DNA of 64,000 bases from an uncultured Clostridia bacterium (GTDB lineage: Bacteria; Bacillota; Clostridia; Christensenellales; Aristaeellaceae). The stretch lies in assembly GCA_947166385.1 (NCBI GenBank), contig CAMVEB010000001.1, positions 62,001-126,000 of the forward strand, read 5' to 3'. Made by a program: the position numbers and the translations under genes. This document shows, in pieces, positions 1 through 7,715 of this stretch. Every line of letters begins with the position of its first letter. The stretch's first letter is position 1. A model generated the notes under the pieces. The model was not told the origin of the DNA and searched no databases. It was given only the letters and a program-made list of their open reading frames with translations.

Positions 1-221
1 GCGCGATCGAGTATATTCACAAACAGCTTGTTGCGCAGCGGGATGCCGGTAAAGCAGTCCTGTTGATTTCTTTGGAACTGGATGAAGTGATGGATGTTCC
101 GGACCGGATTCTCGTGATGTATGAAGGGGAAATTGTTGGCGAACTGGATCCAAAGACAACCACGCAGGAAGAGCTTGGTCTTTATATGGCTGGCGCAAAA
201 AGAGATGAGGTGAGCACATGA
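1..221 (+). CDS. nupO: Nucleoside-type ABC importer ATPase, C-terminal end only
   Basis: This is the last 72 codons of an ABC ATPase whose start lies before the window. The visible part reads through LLISLELDEV, DRILVMYEGEIVGEL and a short tail. That matches the second nucleotide-binding half of the duplicated sugar/nucleoside-type ATPases, where the usual H-loop histidine is commonly replaced, as seen here (SLELDE). The stop TGA (219-221) overlaps the ATG of the next permease gene by three bases (ATGA), so the two are translationally coupled. The nucleoside specificity is inferred from the two permeases and deoD that follow. The catalytic P-loop and signature are outside the window. Confidence 0.85.
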   Translation, partial: AIEYIHKQLVAQRDAGKAVLLISLELDEVMDVPDRILVMYEGEIVGELDPKTTTQEELGLYMAGAKRDEVST

Positions 222-1303
222 GGAAAATTTTGAAAAGGCCGGGCGTTCAGGCTTTCATTGCTTCCGTCATCTGTATTCTGTTGGGCCTTTTGATTGGATA
301 TATTGTTCTCCTTTTCATCAATCCGAAAGGCGCAAGCGAATCGATCATCAATGTAATTAAGAATTTCTTTACATGGAAGAAACCGGCAAAACAGCTGAGT
401 CAGTTCGGGAACACACTTTCAAAAACCATGCCCCTGATTCTCTGCTCTCTGAGCATTCTGTTTGCGTATAAAGTCGGTTTGTTCAACATCGGCGCTGCCG
501 GGCAGTACATTGCCGGCGCGTGTGCGTCTCTCTATGCCGCGCTGGCCTGGGGATGGAGCTGGCTCCCCTGCATGCTGTTTGCGATGGTGGCTGCCTCACT
601 CCTTGGAGCAATCACCGGTTTCCTGAAAGCATACTGCAATGTGAATGAAGTCATTTCGGGAATCATGCTGAACTGGATTGCGCTCTATACATCAAACACA
701 TTGTTGTCGAATGTGAAGGAAGTAGCCAGTCCTTACACTTTGTATCTGGATAAAGTCAATCCTTCTGCGCTTCTTCCGACATTGGGGCTGGATGGTTTAT
801 TCAATGGAAATGATAAGGTCACCCTGGCTGTTCCGCTGGCAATTGTCGTTGCTGTCCTGATTGCTGTCATTCTCAGCAAAACACGTTTCGGCTATGAGCT
901 GAAAGCAACCGGCAACAACAAAAATGCGGCGAAATACGCTGGAATGGCGGAAAACCGGAATATCATCCTGACCCTGATGATCTCCGGTGCCTTAGCCGGC
1001 CTCGGTGCCTCCATGCTTTATCAGACAGGATATATGCGTTGGGAATGCACCCAATCCTCCGTGCCCGGTATGGGATTCAACGGCATAGCCGCCGCCTTCC
1101 TCGGTGGTTTGAGTCCTATTGGCGCAATTTTCTCCTCATTCTTTATCCAGCACATCACCGATGGCGGCCAATATGTGAATACAAATTTCTATTCGTCGCA
1201 GATATCGGACGTCATCTCTTCTGTGATTATTTATCTTTGCGGCTTCGTTCTCTTTATCAAGCTGACAATGAACAGGATTCTGTCAAGAAAGGGGGCGGAA
1301 TAA
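218..1303 (+). CDS. nupP: Nucleoside ABC transporter permease (YufP/NupP-like)
   Basis: A 361-residue polytopic inner-membrane protein of the branched-chain/ribose-type permease family (BPD_transp_2), of the size and gene order of Bacillus YufP/NupP. It has an N-terminal membrane helix (about residues 10-34), several further hydrophobic helices, and family-typical segments NIGAAGQYIAG and GFNGIAAAFLGGLSPIGA. It should form the translocation pore with the next gene and the ATPase before it. It starts on an ATG that overlaps the ATPase stop. The substrate is probably purine or pyrimidine nucleosides because deoD is in the same transcript, but a different small solute cannot be excluded from sequence alone. 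The substrate-binding lipoprotein is not visible and probably lies upstream. Confidence 0.88.
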   Translation: MRKILKRPGVQAFIASVICILLGLLIGYIVLLFINPKGASESIINVIKNFFTWKKPAKQLSQFGNTLSKTMPLILCSLSILFAYKVGLFNIGAAGQYIAGACASLYAALAWGWSWLPCMLFAMVAASLLGAITGFLKAYCNVNEVISGIMLNWIALYTSNTLLSNVKEVASPYTLYLDKVNPSALLPTLGLDGLFNGNDKVTLAVPLAIVVAVLIAVILSKTRFGYELKATGNNKNAAKYAGMAENRNIILTLMISGALAGLGASMLYQTGYMRWECTQSSVPGMGFNGIAAAFLGGLSPIGAIFSSFFIQHITDGGQYVNTNFYSSQISDVISSVIIYLCGFVLFIKLTMNRILSRKGAE

Positions 1304-1306
1304 CAC

Positions 1307-2245
1307 ATGTTGCTTTTAATTCAGTATACTTTGATATTCGCCTCTGTTCTTCTGCTTGTTGCGCTCGGCGGTTGTATTTCTGAGCATTCGGGTATCATTA
1401 ACCTTGGCCTGGAAGGAATCATGGTAGTGGGTGCGCTTGGCGGAGCCCTTGTGATGCGCTCACTGGCGACGACATCTGCTTTAGTGATGGTTCTTGTTGC
1501 CATGCTTGCGGCAATTCTTTCCGGTATGCTGTATTCATCCCTGCTTGGTGTTGCGTCAATCCATTTTAAGGCAGATCAGACGCTTGTCGGCACGGCGATG
1601 AATCTGTTGGCCACGGCGGCAGCGACTGTGTTGGTCAAAGCCATCAATACCGCTGCCAATCCGGATGATCACTCTTCTGAAATTGAGTATGTCGCAGCGA
1701 GAAAAATGTTCATTGTAAACATCAACGGCTTTGAGTTTAACTGGTTTATGCTGGTTGCCATTTTTGCAGTTGTCATTGTTTATTTTGTCCTTTACAAGAA
1801 TCGTTTCGGACTTCGCCTGATGGCCTGCGGTGAACATCCCCAGGCAGCCGCCTCTGTAGGAATCAATGTGTATAAAATGCGCTGGTCCGGTGTTTTGATC
1901 TCAGGGGCCCTGGGAGGCCTTGGAGGCCTGTGTTATATTCTGGCCGGCGTTTCCATCTGGAAGTTTGAAAATGGTGTGGCCGGTTTCGGATTCCTTGCGC
2001 TTGCGGTCATGATATTCGGTCAGTGGAAACCGACAAGGATCGCTGTAGCTGCATTGCTTTTCGGCCTGTTCCGTGCATTATCGAACACCTACACCGGATT
2101 CCCGTTCCTGGTTTCGCTGAACTTGCCCGGCAATGTCTATAACATGATGCCTTACATTGTCTGCCTGATCGTACTTGCCTTCACTTCCAAAGCATCCCGT
2201 GCCCCCAAAGCGGAAGGCATTCCATATGATAAAGGTTCTCGCTAA
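1307..2245 (+). CDS. nupQ: Nucleoside ABC transporter permease (YufQ/NupQ-like)
   Basis: The 312-residue second permease subunit of the importer, again BPD_transp_2 family. It shows the expected N-terminal helix and the NLGLEGIMVVGAL segment, and later GVNVYKMRWSGVLISGAL, which is typical of the YufQ/RbsC-like group. It begins three bases after the previous stop, so the pair is co-translated as a heterodimeric pore. The next gene, deoD, follows after 15 bases. The gene shows no disruption. Confidence 0.88.
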   Translation: MLLLIQYTLIFASVLLLVALGGCISEHSGIINLGLEGIMVVGALGGALVMRSLATTSALVMVLVAMLAAILSGMLYSSLLGVASIHFKADQTLVGTAMNLLATAAATVLVKAINTAANPDDHSSEIEYVAARKMFIVNINGFEFNWFMLVAIFAVVIVYFVLYKNRFGLRLMACGEHPQAAASVGINVYKMRWSGVLISGALGGLGGLCYILAGVSIWKFENGVAGFGFLALAVMIFGQWKPTRIAVAALLFGLFRALSNTYTGFPFLVSLNLPGNVYNMMPYIVCLIVLAFTSKASRAPKAEGIPYDKGSR

Positions 2246-2260
2246 AGGAGGTTGTGCAAT

Positions 2261-2974
2261 ATGTCTGAATCCATGATTCCAACTCCGCATATCAATGCTT
2301 CGGAAAGTGCCTTCGCTGAGACCGTACTGATGCCTGGCGATCCGCTTCGTTCTAAAATGATAGCGGATAGATTCCTTGAAAACGCCGAGTTGGTAAATAA
2401 CGTCCGCGGTGTGCAGGGATATACGGGAACCTGGCAGGGAAAACGGGTTTCCGTGATGGCCAGCGGAATGGGTTGTCCTTCGATCGGGATCTATTCATAT
2501 GAATTGTTCAAATTCTATAATGTTCAGAATGTAATCCGCATTGGTTCCGCCGGGGCCATGTCTGAAAAGTTGAAAGTCCGGGATATCGTGATCGGAATGA
2601 GCGCTTATACCAACAGTTCCTATCCGAAGCAGTTTGGTTTCAGCGGGGAAAATGCTCCCTGTGCAGACTATGATTTGCTCTCCAAAGCTGTAGAGGCAGC
2701 CAAAAGCATGAACCTGCATTATCTATGCGGTCCGATCTTTACTTCGGATTGTTTCTACAGTGACAGTCCCGACTCCGCCGTGCTTCAGAAGCTGGGAGTT
2801 CTGGCGGTCGAAATGGAAACAGCTGCCCTGTATATGAATGCGGCGGCCACAGGAAAGAAAGCTTTGACGATTTGCACGATATCCGACCATCTGCTGACCG
2901 GAGAAGCGCTTCCCGCAGAGGATCGGCAGAACAGCTTCCTGGATATGATTCGCCTGGCACTGACGATCGCCTGA
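2261..2974 (+). CDS. deoD: Purine nucleoside phosphorylase DeoD-type
   Basis: A 237-residue cytosolic enzyme that splits purine (deoxy)nucleosides with phosphate into base and (deoxy)ribose-1-phosphate. Family hallmarks are PTPHINA at the N-terminus, MPGDPLR (phosphate site), RIGSAGAM, the EMETAALY substrate-binding segment near residue 180, and TISDHLLTGE with the catalytic Asp near 205. I place the start at 2261, where AAAGGAGG (2244-2251) sits nine bases upstream, rather than at the TTG nine bases earlier. It is the last gene of the importer operon and is closed by a strong hairpin. The product ribose-1-phosphate is the substrate of the phosphopentomutase encoded just beyond on the other strand. 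Confidence 0.95.
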   Translation: MSESMIPTPHINASESAFAETVLMPGDPLRSKMIADRFLENAELVNNVRGVQGYTGTWQGKRVSVMASGMGCPSIGIYSYELFKFYNVQNVIRIGSAGAMSEKLKVRDIVIGMSAYTNSSYPKQFGFSGENAPCADYDLLSKAVEAAKSMNLHYLCGPIFTSDCFYSDSPDSAVLQKLGVLAVEMETAALYMNAAATGKKALTICTISDHLLTGEALPAEDRQNSFLDMIRLALTIA

Positions 2975-2975
2975 C

Positions 2976-3022
2976 AAAAAAGCAGCAACGTTTTCCGGAA
3001 TGGAGTCGTTGCTGCTTTTTTT
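2976..3022 (+). terminator. Bidirectional intrinsic terminator between deoD and deoB
   Basis: The arms AAAAGCAGCAACG and CGTTGCTGCTTTT pair perfectly around a 16-base loop. There are T runs on both strands (GCTTTTTTT to the right, and the A run at 2976-2981 for the minus strand). It lies between two convergent genes and can serve both. Confidence 0.9.
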
Positions 3023-3046
3023 GTTGCCTTTTTCAGATCAGTTTTC

Positions 3047-4207
3047 TCATTTAAGTGCTTCCGCGAAGGAAATAGCATCAAAACGTTCTTCCAGTCCCAG
3101 CCATTCTGCGCATGTTGCCGCGATATCCGCAAATGTTTTGCGCGTTCCGAGATCAACGGCTTTTGTCATACCGGGTGTCCAGGCAAGAATCGGAATATAC
3201 TCTCTTGTATGATCTGTAGAAATATCGCATGGATCGCATCCGTGGTCGGCTGTAATAATCATCAGATCTCCGGGATGCATAAGATCCAACATTTCCTTCA
3301 GGCGCAGATCAAAGGCTTCCAGAGCCGCCGCAAACCCTTGCGGATCATTTCGGTGCCCATATACGGAGTCTGTATCGACCAGATTGGTAAAGCATAGTCC
3401 TGTAAAGTCTTCTTTCATGAACCGGATTAATGCTTCTATACAGGCCGGATTTCCTGCTGCATGGTCTATTTTCGTCAGTCCTTCATGCGCAAAAATATCC
3501 TCGATTTTCCCAACGCCGATACTTTCCATTCCGGCATCCATGACTGCCTGCGGCAGGGTACGTCCGCAGGGAGGCATGGAAAAGTCCCTTCGGTTTCCGG
3601 TTCGCTGGAATGCACCGGGAACTCCCACGAACGGGCGGGCAATGACCCGTCCGACACCAAGCTCGCCCTGCAGCATTTCTCTGGCAATTCGGCAAAACTC
3701 ATAAAGCTTTTCCGGAGGAAACAGTTCCTCATGGCAGGCAATCTGAAAAACGCTGTCCCCGCTCGTATAGACAATCGGAGTATGGTTTTTCAGGTGCTCC
3801 TCTCCCAGTTCTTCCAGAATCACGGTTCCGGAGGCCGGTTTGTTTCCGATGCACCGATGTCCGATCGCTTTTTCATACTTTTCCATAAAGTCGCGGGGGA
3901 ATCCGTCAGGAAAGGTCGGAAAAGGCTGTGTTACACGAACGCCTGCAATCTCCCAGTGTCCGGAAGTAGTATCCTTTCCTTTGCTGAGTTCCTGCGCCCG
4001 TCCGTATGCGCCGGTGATCTTTTCGGTCCATTGATACCCCGTTCCGGGAATCATACCAAGCCCCAGGGAAGCCATATTGGGCAGGTTGGGATGGCATGTG
4101 GCAATCACGTGCCCCAGGGTGTTCGTTCCCTCATCGCCGTAGTCTGCTGCATCCGGAGCCTCTCCTGCCCCGACAGCGTCCAGAACTGTAAGAAACACTC
4201 TGCTCAT
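3047..4207 (-). CDS. deoB: Phosphopentomutase
   Basis: A 386-residue enzyme of the alkaline-phosphatase superfamily that interconverts ribose-1-phosphate (or deoxyribose-1-phosphate) and the 5-phosphate. The full length is usual. It has the N-terminal VLDAVGAGEAPDA metal-binding segment, GTNTLGH with the phosphorylated Thr, DTTSGHWE, and the C-terminal ADHGCDP metal ligands. The ATG at 4207 has a GAGGTG ribosome site upstream. It runs opposite to deoD and udp, but links both phosphorylases to the pentose phosphate pool. A consensus-like promoter lies at 4274-4302. Confidence 0.95.
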   Translation of the reverse strand: MSRVFLTVLDAVGAGEAPDAADYGDEGTNTLGHVIATCHPNLPNMASLGLGMIPGTGYQWTEKITGAYGRAQELSKGKDTTSGHWEIAGVRVTQPFPTFPDGFPRDFMEKYEKAIGHRCIGNKPASGTVILEELGEEHLKNHTPIVYTSGDSVFQIACHEELFPPEKLYEFCRIAREMLQGELGVGRVIARPFVGVPGAFQRTGNRRDFSMPPCGRTLPQAVMDAGMESIGVGKIEDIFAHEGLTKIDHAAGNPACIEALIRFMKEDFTGLCFTNLVDTDSVYGHRNDPQGFAAALEAFDLRLKEMLDLMHPGDLMIITADHGCDPCDISTDHTREYIPILAWTPGMTKAVDLGTRKTFADIAATCAEWLGLEERFDAISFAEALK

Positions 4208-4273
4208 CTGAATTCACCTCATACATAAAAAAATAACAATAGATCAACAGGGAAACGTCTTTTCTTGTTATCA

Positions 4274-4302
4274 ATTATAACAAAACAAGCAAGAAATCAC
4301 AA
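4274..4302 (-). promoter_or_regulatory. Sigma-A-type promoter for deoB
   Basis: On the minus strand TTGTGA (4302-4297) is followed after 17 bases by TATAAT (4279-4274), about 70 bases before the deoB ATG. The divergent udp promoter lies only 23 bases away, so both genes could respond to one regulator bound in between. Confidence 0.7.
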
Positions 4303-4324
4303 GTAAAATACTTCCTCATATCTC

Positions 4325-4353
4325 TTATCATTTGTACAAATTCATGGTATAAT
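4325..4353 (+). promoter_or_regulatory. Sigma-A-type promoter for udp
   Basis: TTATCA (4325-4330), a 17-base spacer and TATAAT (4348-4353), preceded by TGG as an extended -10. The distance to the udp ATG is 57 bases. Confidence 0.75.
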
Positions 4354-4410
4354 GTCTGCATAGATAACAGTTCGGTCATTGCTTGAAAACGATGCAGGGA
4401 GGGAAAAGAT

Positions 4411-5187
4411 ATGGCAACCGTTTATTCGCCGAATGAGGAATTTCATCTGAAGATCGTACCCGGGGATGTTGGTCGATATGTCATTCTTTGCGGGGATCCC
4501 GGCCGTTGTGAGAAAATCGCCGGCCATTTTGACAGTGCCGCCTTTGTTAAATCAAACCGGGAATATACCATTTACACCGGAACAATGGAAGGGGAAAAAG
4601 TCAGCGTGTGCAGCACCGGAATCGGCGGCCCATCCACAGCCATCGCTGTGGAAGAGCTGATTCACTGCGGAGCAGATACGTTTATCCGGGTTGGCACAGC
4701 CGGAGGGATGGCAGTGGAAGTTCTCGGAGGCGATGTGGTGATCGGCTCCGGAGCGATCCGGATGGAGGGCACTTCCCATGAATATGCGCCGTCCGAGTAT
4801 CCGGCCGTAGCGGACTACCATGTGGTAAACGCTCTGGCTGATGCAGCACGCGAGGAAGGCGTTCGGTACCATGTCGGTGTTCTGCACAACAAGGATAATT
4901 TCTACGGCCAGCACAGCCCGGACACCATGCCGGTCCGGGATAAGCTGAAGGGAAAATGGCAGGCCTTCCTTGACTGTGGAGCTTTAGCCAGTGAAATGGA
5001 ATCCGCCGCCCTGTTCATTATCGGCAGCGTTCGCCGGGTTCGCACCGGATGCATTGTACAGGTCTTTGCCAATCAGACACGCCGTGCGATGGGTCTGGAA
5101 GATCCGGTCGTATTGGATACAGATGCTGCCGTCCGTGTCGGCGCTTTGGCAATCCGCAAGCTGATCCTTCGGGATCGTGAAGCCTGA
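4411..5187 (+). CDS. udp: Uridine phosphorylase family protein
   Basis: A 258-residue member of the PNP/UDP phosphorylase family that should cleave uridine (and perhaps deoxyuridine or thymidine) to base and ribose-1-phosphate. The phosphate-binding CGDPGRCEKIA is at residues 27-37. STGIGGPSTAIAVEEL, RVGTAGGM and the ribose-binding SEMESAALF follow in the order of Udp proteins. GGGAGGG stands upstream of the ATG. It is monocistronic and divergent from deoB. Assignment to uridine rather than another nucleoside rests on overall similarity, notably the PGD and EMES segments, and is likely but not proven. Confidence 0.88.
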   Translation: MATVYSPNEEFHLKIVPGDVGRYVILCGDPGRCEKIAGHFDSAAFVKSNREYTIYTGTMEGEKVSVCSTGIGGPSTAIAVEELIHCGADTFIRVGTAGGMAVEVLGGDVVIGSGAIRMEGTSHEYAPSEYPAVADYHVVNALADAAREEGVRYHVGVLHNKDNFYGQHSPDTMPVRDKLKGKWQAFLDCGALASEMESAALFIIGSVRRVRTGCIVQVFANQTRRAMGLEDPVVLDTDAAVRVGALAIRKLILRDREA

Positions 5188-5207
5188 AATCGGGGTCACA
5201 GGATTCT

Positions 5208-5849
5208 TTAGTCTTTCTTCCCGTCATCCTCCGTCAGTTGTTCCGCAATCTGATCAATACCTTTGCTCAGCTCACCGGAAAACTTGCGAAGATTTTCGCC
5301 CAGTTCATCCAGGGATGTATTCACTTTCTCTGCCATTTTGTCCACCGGAGGCATTTGTTCAAACAAATCATTGATCGCAGAACTCAGCGGTGAATATTCT
5401 TCCTGCTGATCTGCTTTTTCTGTTGTCCCGACCTCGATCACCGGCACATCCCGGTCGTCTTGTGCGGTATATTCAGCTGCCTGCGGTATTTCCATCTGCG
5501 GAACGTTGTCTTCTGTCTTTGTTTCGAATCCTTTCCCTTTGTATTCATCAGCTGTTTCCGATGCTTCCTGTTCTTCGGCTTCTTTATCTTTCTGCATCAC
5601 TTTCAGCTGTTCGTCAATCAGAATAACTTTTTCAATGTCTTCGATCAATGCATCCGGAAGCTTTTCACCCTGTTTCCAGAGTTCAATGATTTTGCTGCCG
5701 ATGCTGTTCAGCAGTTCCTTTTTTTCTCCCTGCAGATTATAAAAATCAACTTTCTGCTTTGTATTGCTGGCGATCGAATTCGCCGTATTTCCGATCGCTT
5801 CCATACCTTTCATGACCATGTTCCGGATGTTTTGTCCGAGATCTGCCAT
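5208..5849 (-). CDS. Unknown acidic, helical protein
   Basis: I do not recognise this 213-residue protein. It has no signal peptide or membrane helix. Residues 1-90 look like an amphipathic helical domain (MADLGQNIRNMVMKGMEAIG, then KVDFYNLQGEKKELLNSIGSKIIELW), the middle (about 90-155) is a Glu/Gln/Lys/Thr-rich probably disordered linker, and residues 160-205 return to helix with heptad-like spacing (MAEKVNTSLDELGENLRKF). It starts at an ATG with AGGAGG eight bases upstream and lies downstream of the transketolase pair, separated by a hairpin. It may be read by partial read-through. The N-terminal layout resembles small bacterial proteins with an early helical pair, often found with zinc-ribbon tails, but no cysteines occur here. 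Confidence 0.75.
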   Translation of the reverse strand: MADLGQNIRNMVMKGMEAIGNTANSIASNTKQKVDFYNLQGEKKELLNSIGSKIIELWKQGEKLPDALIEDIEKVILIDEQLKVMQKDKEAEEQEASETADEYKGKGFETKTEDNVPQMEIPQAAEYTAQDDRDVPVIEVGTTEKADQQEEYSPLSSAINDLFEQMPPVDKMAEKVNTSLDELGENLRKFSGELSKGIDQIAEQLTEDDGKKD

Positions 5850-5867
5850 TTTGTTGTTCCTCCTTGC

Positions 5868-5904
5868 AAAAACTCCCTTTCCGTTTCTGGGTTGGAAAGG
5901 GAGT
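5868..5904 (-). terminator. Hairpin after the transketolase genes
   Basis: The minus strand carries an 11-bp perfect stem (ACTCCCTTTCC with GGAAAGGGAGT, 11-base loop) followed by TTTTT. It separates the transketolase C-half from the unknown gene at 5208-5849, whose ribosome site begins only a few bases downstream. Some read-through is therefore plausible. Confidence 0.65.
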
Positions 5905-5915
5905 GTTCTGAATAT

Positions 5916-6833
5916 TTACAGGTTGTTTTTTATCTTATCCGCAATTTGCGTTCCCGTCAGTCCGTATTCAATCAGCAGATCCGCCGGTTTGCCGCTTTGT
6001 CCGAATACATCATTGATGCCGATCTTCATAAACTTCTCAACTCCGTGTCCGATGACAGCGGAAGCAACAGTATCTCCAAGTCCGCCGATAATGGAGTGTT
6101 CCTCCACAGTAAAGACCTTTTTGCATTTTGCCGTATATTCCCTGGCCAGCTCTTCATCAAAAGGTTTCAGTGTATGGAAGGATACAAGTGCGGCGTCAAT
6201 CCCCTGCTGGGAAAGCAGATCAACAGCCTCCAGCGTATGCTCCAGCATGATGCCGCAGGTAAAGATCACACAGTCTTTTCCGTCTTTGATGACCGTTCCT
6301 TTTCCAACGGTGAAGGGCCTCGGATCGTATACAGGAGATGCCAGTCTGGCCGTCCGGATATAGACCGGACCGTCAATCTTCGCTGCGGCATCTACGCACT
6401 GATAGCACTCATTCGCGTCAGACGGAACAAATACGGTCATTCCGGGCAGCACGCGCATTAGCGCGAGATCTTCGATCGCCTGATGACTGCCGCCATCTTC
6501 GCCCAGCGTGATCCCGGCATGACTGAAACCGAATTTCACATTGAACTTTGGATAGCATACACCATTGCGGATCTGGTCATAATTCCGTCCGGCAAATACT
6601 GCGAAAGTGGAACAGAAGGGAATCAGTCCCATCGTGCTCATACCGGCAGCCATATCCACCATGTTTGCTTCCGCAATGCCGCAATCATAGAACCGGTCCG
6701 GATAGGCCTTCTTAAAGGCGTTTGTCATGGTAGCGGCGGCAAGATCGGCATCAAGCACGACGACCTTATCATTTTTTTCTCCCAGCTTGACCAGGGCTTC
6801 CCCGTAAGCAACACGTACAGCTTTCTTTTCCAT
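5916..6833 (-). CDS. Transketolase, C-terminal half subunit
   Basis: A 305-residue protein equal to the pyrimidine-binding and C-terminal domains of transketolase. With the gene before it, it forms the thiamine-diphosphate enzyme moving two-carbon units between sugar phosphates. The catalytic cofactor-activating Glu is in IAEANMVDMAAGM (about residue 60), followed by GFSHAGITLGEDGGSHQ. The C-terminal domain ends with LLIEYGLTGTQIADKIKNNL. It begins three bases after the N-half stop, so the pair is co-translated. Split transketolases are common in Clostridia and archaea. The alternative reading as 1-deoxyxylulose-5-phosphate synthase is excluded by the split and the sequence. Confidence 0.93.
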   Translation of the reverse strand: MEKKAVRVAYGEALVKLGEKNDKVVVLDADLAAATMTNAFKKAYPDRFYDCGIAEANMVDMAAGMSTMGLIPFCSTFAVFAGRNYDQIRNGVCYPKFNVKFGFSHAGITLGEDGGSHQAIEDLALMRVLPGMTVFVPSDANECYQCVDAAAKIDGPVYIRTARLASPVYDPRPFTVGKGTVIKDGKDCVIFTCGIMLEHTLEAVDLLSQQGIDAALVSFHTLKPFDEELAREYTAKCKKVFTVEEHSIIGGLGDTVASAVIGHGVEKFMKIGINDVFGQSGKPADLLIEYGLTGTQIADKIKNNL

Positions 6834-6836
6834 TTC

Positions 6837-7649
6837 TCAGCCCTCCAATTCTTTCAGAGCCTGGGCGGCCTGTTCAGCGTTCGGGGCTTTTCCGTGCCAG
6901 CCCACCTGGCCTTCCATAAAGCTTACACCCTTGCCCTTCAGTGTGTTCAGCAGGATATAGCGTGGTTTTCCGGGGCAGGCCGGCGCCTTCAGTGCATCCA
7001 GTACCTGCTGCATATCGTTTCCGTCTTCGACCTCGATCACGTCATAACCGAATGCCAGAGCCTTTGCCTTAATATCGCCCAGGCTCATGACCTCATCATT
7101 CGTTCCGTCGATTTGCATGCCGTTATGATCCAGAATCACGGTCAGATTGTCCAGTTTATAGTGTGCCGCTGCCATGCTGGCCTCCCACACAAGGCCCTCC
7201 TGGCTTTCTCCGTCGCCGATCACTGTGTATACATGGCAGGGATTTCCGGTATGTTTGGCTCCGAGGGCCATACCGACAGCAATGGAAATACCCTGTCCGA
7301 GAGAACCGGTGGAGGCATCAACGCCGGGGCATTTCTTGATATCGGGATGCCCCTGCAAAATCCCGTGCAGCTGGCGGAATTTGTCAAATTCTTCCGGTCC
7401 GAAATACCCGCGCTCGCACAGAGTTCCGTACAGCGCCGGTGCCGCATGTCCCTTGGACAGGACGAAACGGTCTCTGTTGGGATCTTTTTCATTCTCAGGG
7501 TTGACATTCATGACTTCAAAGTACAGCGCAACCAGCGCATCTGTGCAGGACAGGGAACCGCCCGGATGTCCGGCGCCAGCCTTCGCCGTCATGGTGATGA
7601 TGTCCCGGCGGACCGCACGAGCCTTTTGTTTCAATGCCTGAAGTTCCAT
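6837..7649 (-). CDS. Transketolase, N-terminal half subunit
   Basis: A 270-residue thiamine-diphosphate-binding half of transketolase. It contains AGAGHPGGSLSC near residue 25, SKGHAAPALYG, and the cofactor-binding GDGESQEG...N motif around residues 145-180. I place the start at 7649, where AGGAGG (7662-7657) lies seven bases upstream; a longer frame to 7715 would run over the promoter. It works as a heteromer with the next gene in the non-oxidative pentose phosphate pathway, and so uses the ribose-5-phosphate that the nearby nucleoside salvage genes generate. Confidence 0.93.
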   Translation of the reverse strand: MELQALKQKARAVRRDIITMTAKAGAGHPGGSLSCTDALVALYFEVMNVNPENEKDPNRDRFVLSKGHAAPALYGTLCERGYFGPEEFDKFRQLHGILQGHPDIKKCPGVDASTGSLGQGISIAVGMALGAKHTGNPCHVYTVIGDGESQEGLVWEASMAAAHYKLDNLTVILDHNGMQIDGTNDEVMSLGDIKAKALAFGYDVIEVEDGNDMQQVLDALKAPACPGKPRYILLNTLKGKGVSFMEGQVGWHGKAPNAEQAAQALKELEG

Positions 7650-7686
7650 TGCTCTACCTCCTGGTTTAAATTGTCCGAACACAAAA

Positions 7687-7715
7687 ATTATATGATTCCT
7701 TGTGTCAAATGTCAA
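7687..7715 (-). promoter_or_regulatory. Consensus promoter for the transketolase pair
   Basis: Minus strand TTGACA (7715-7710), 17-base spacer, TATAAT (7692-7687): a perfect match to both boxes at ideal spacing. The -35 box is formed by the last codons of the upstream PLP-enzyme gene, and a second partial TTGACA follows at 7708-7703. Confidence 0.88.
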
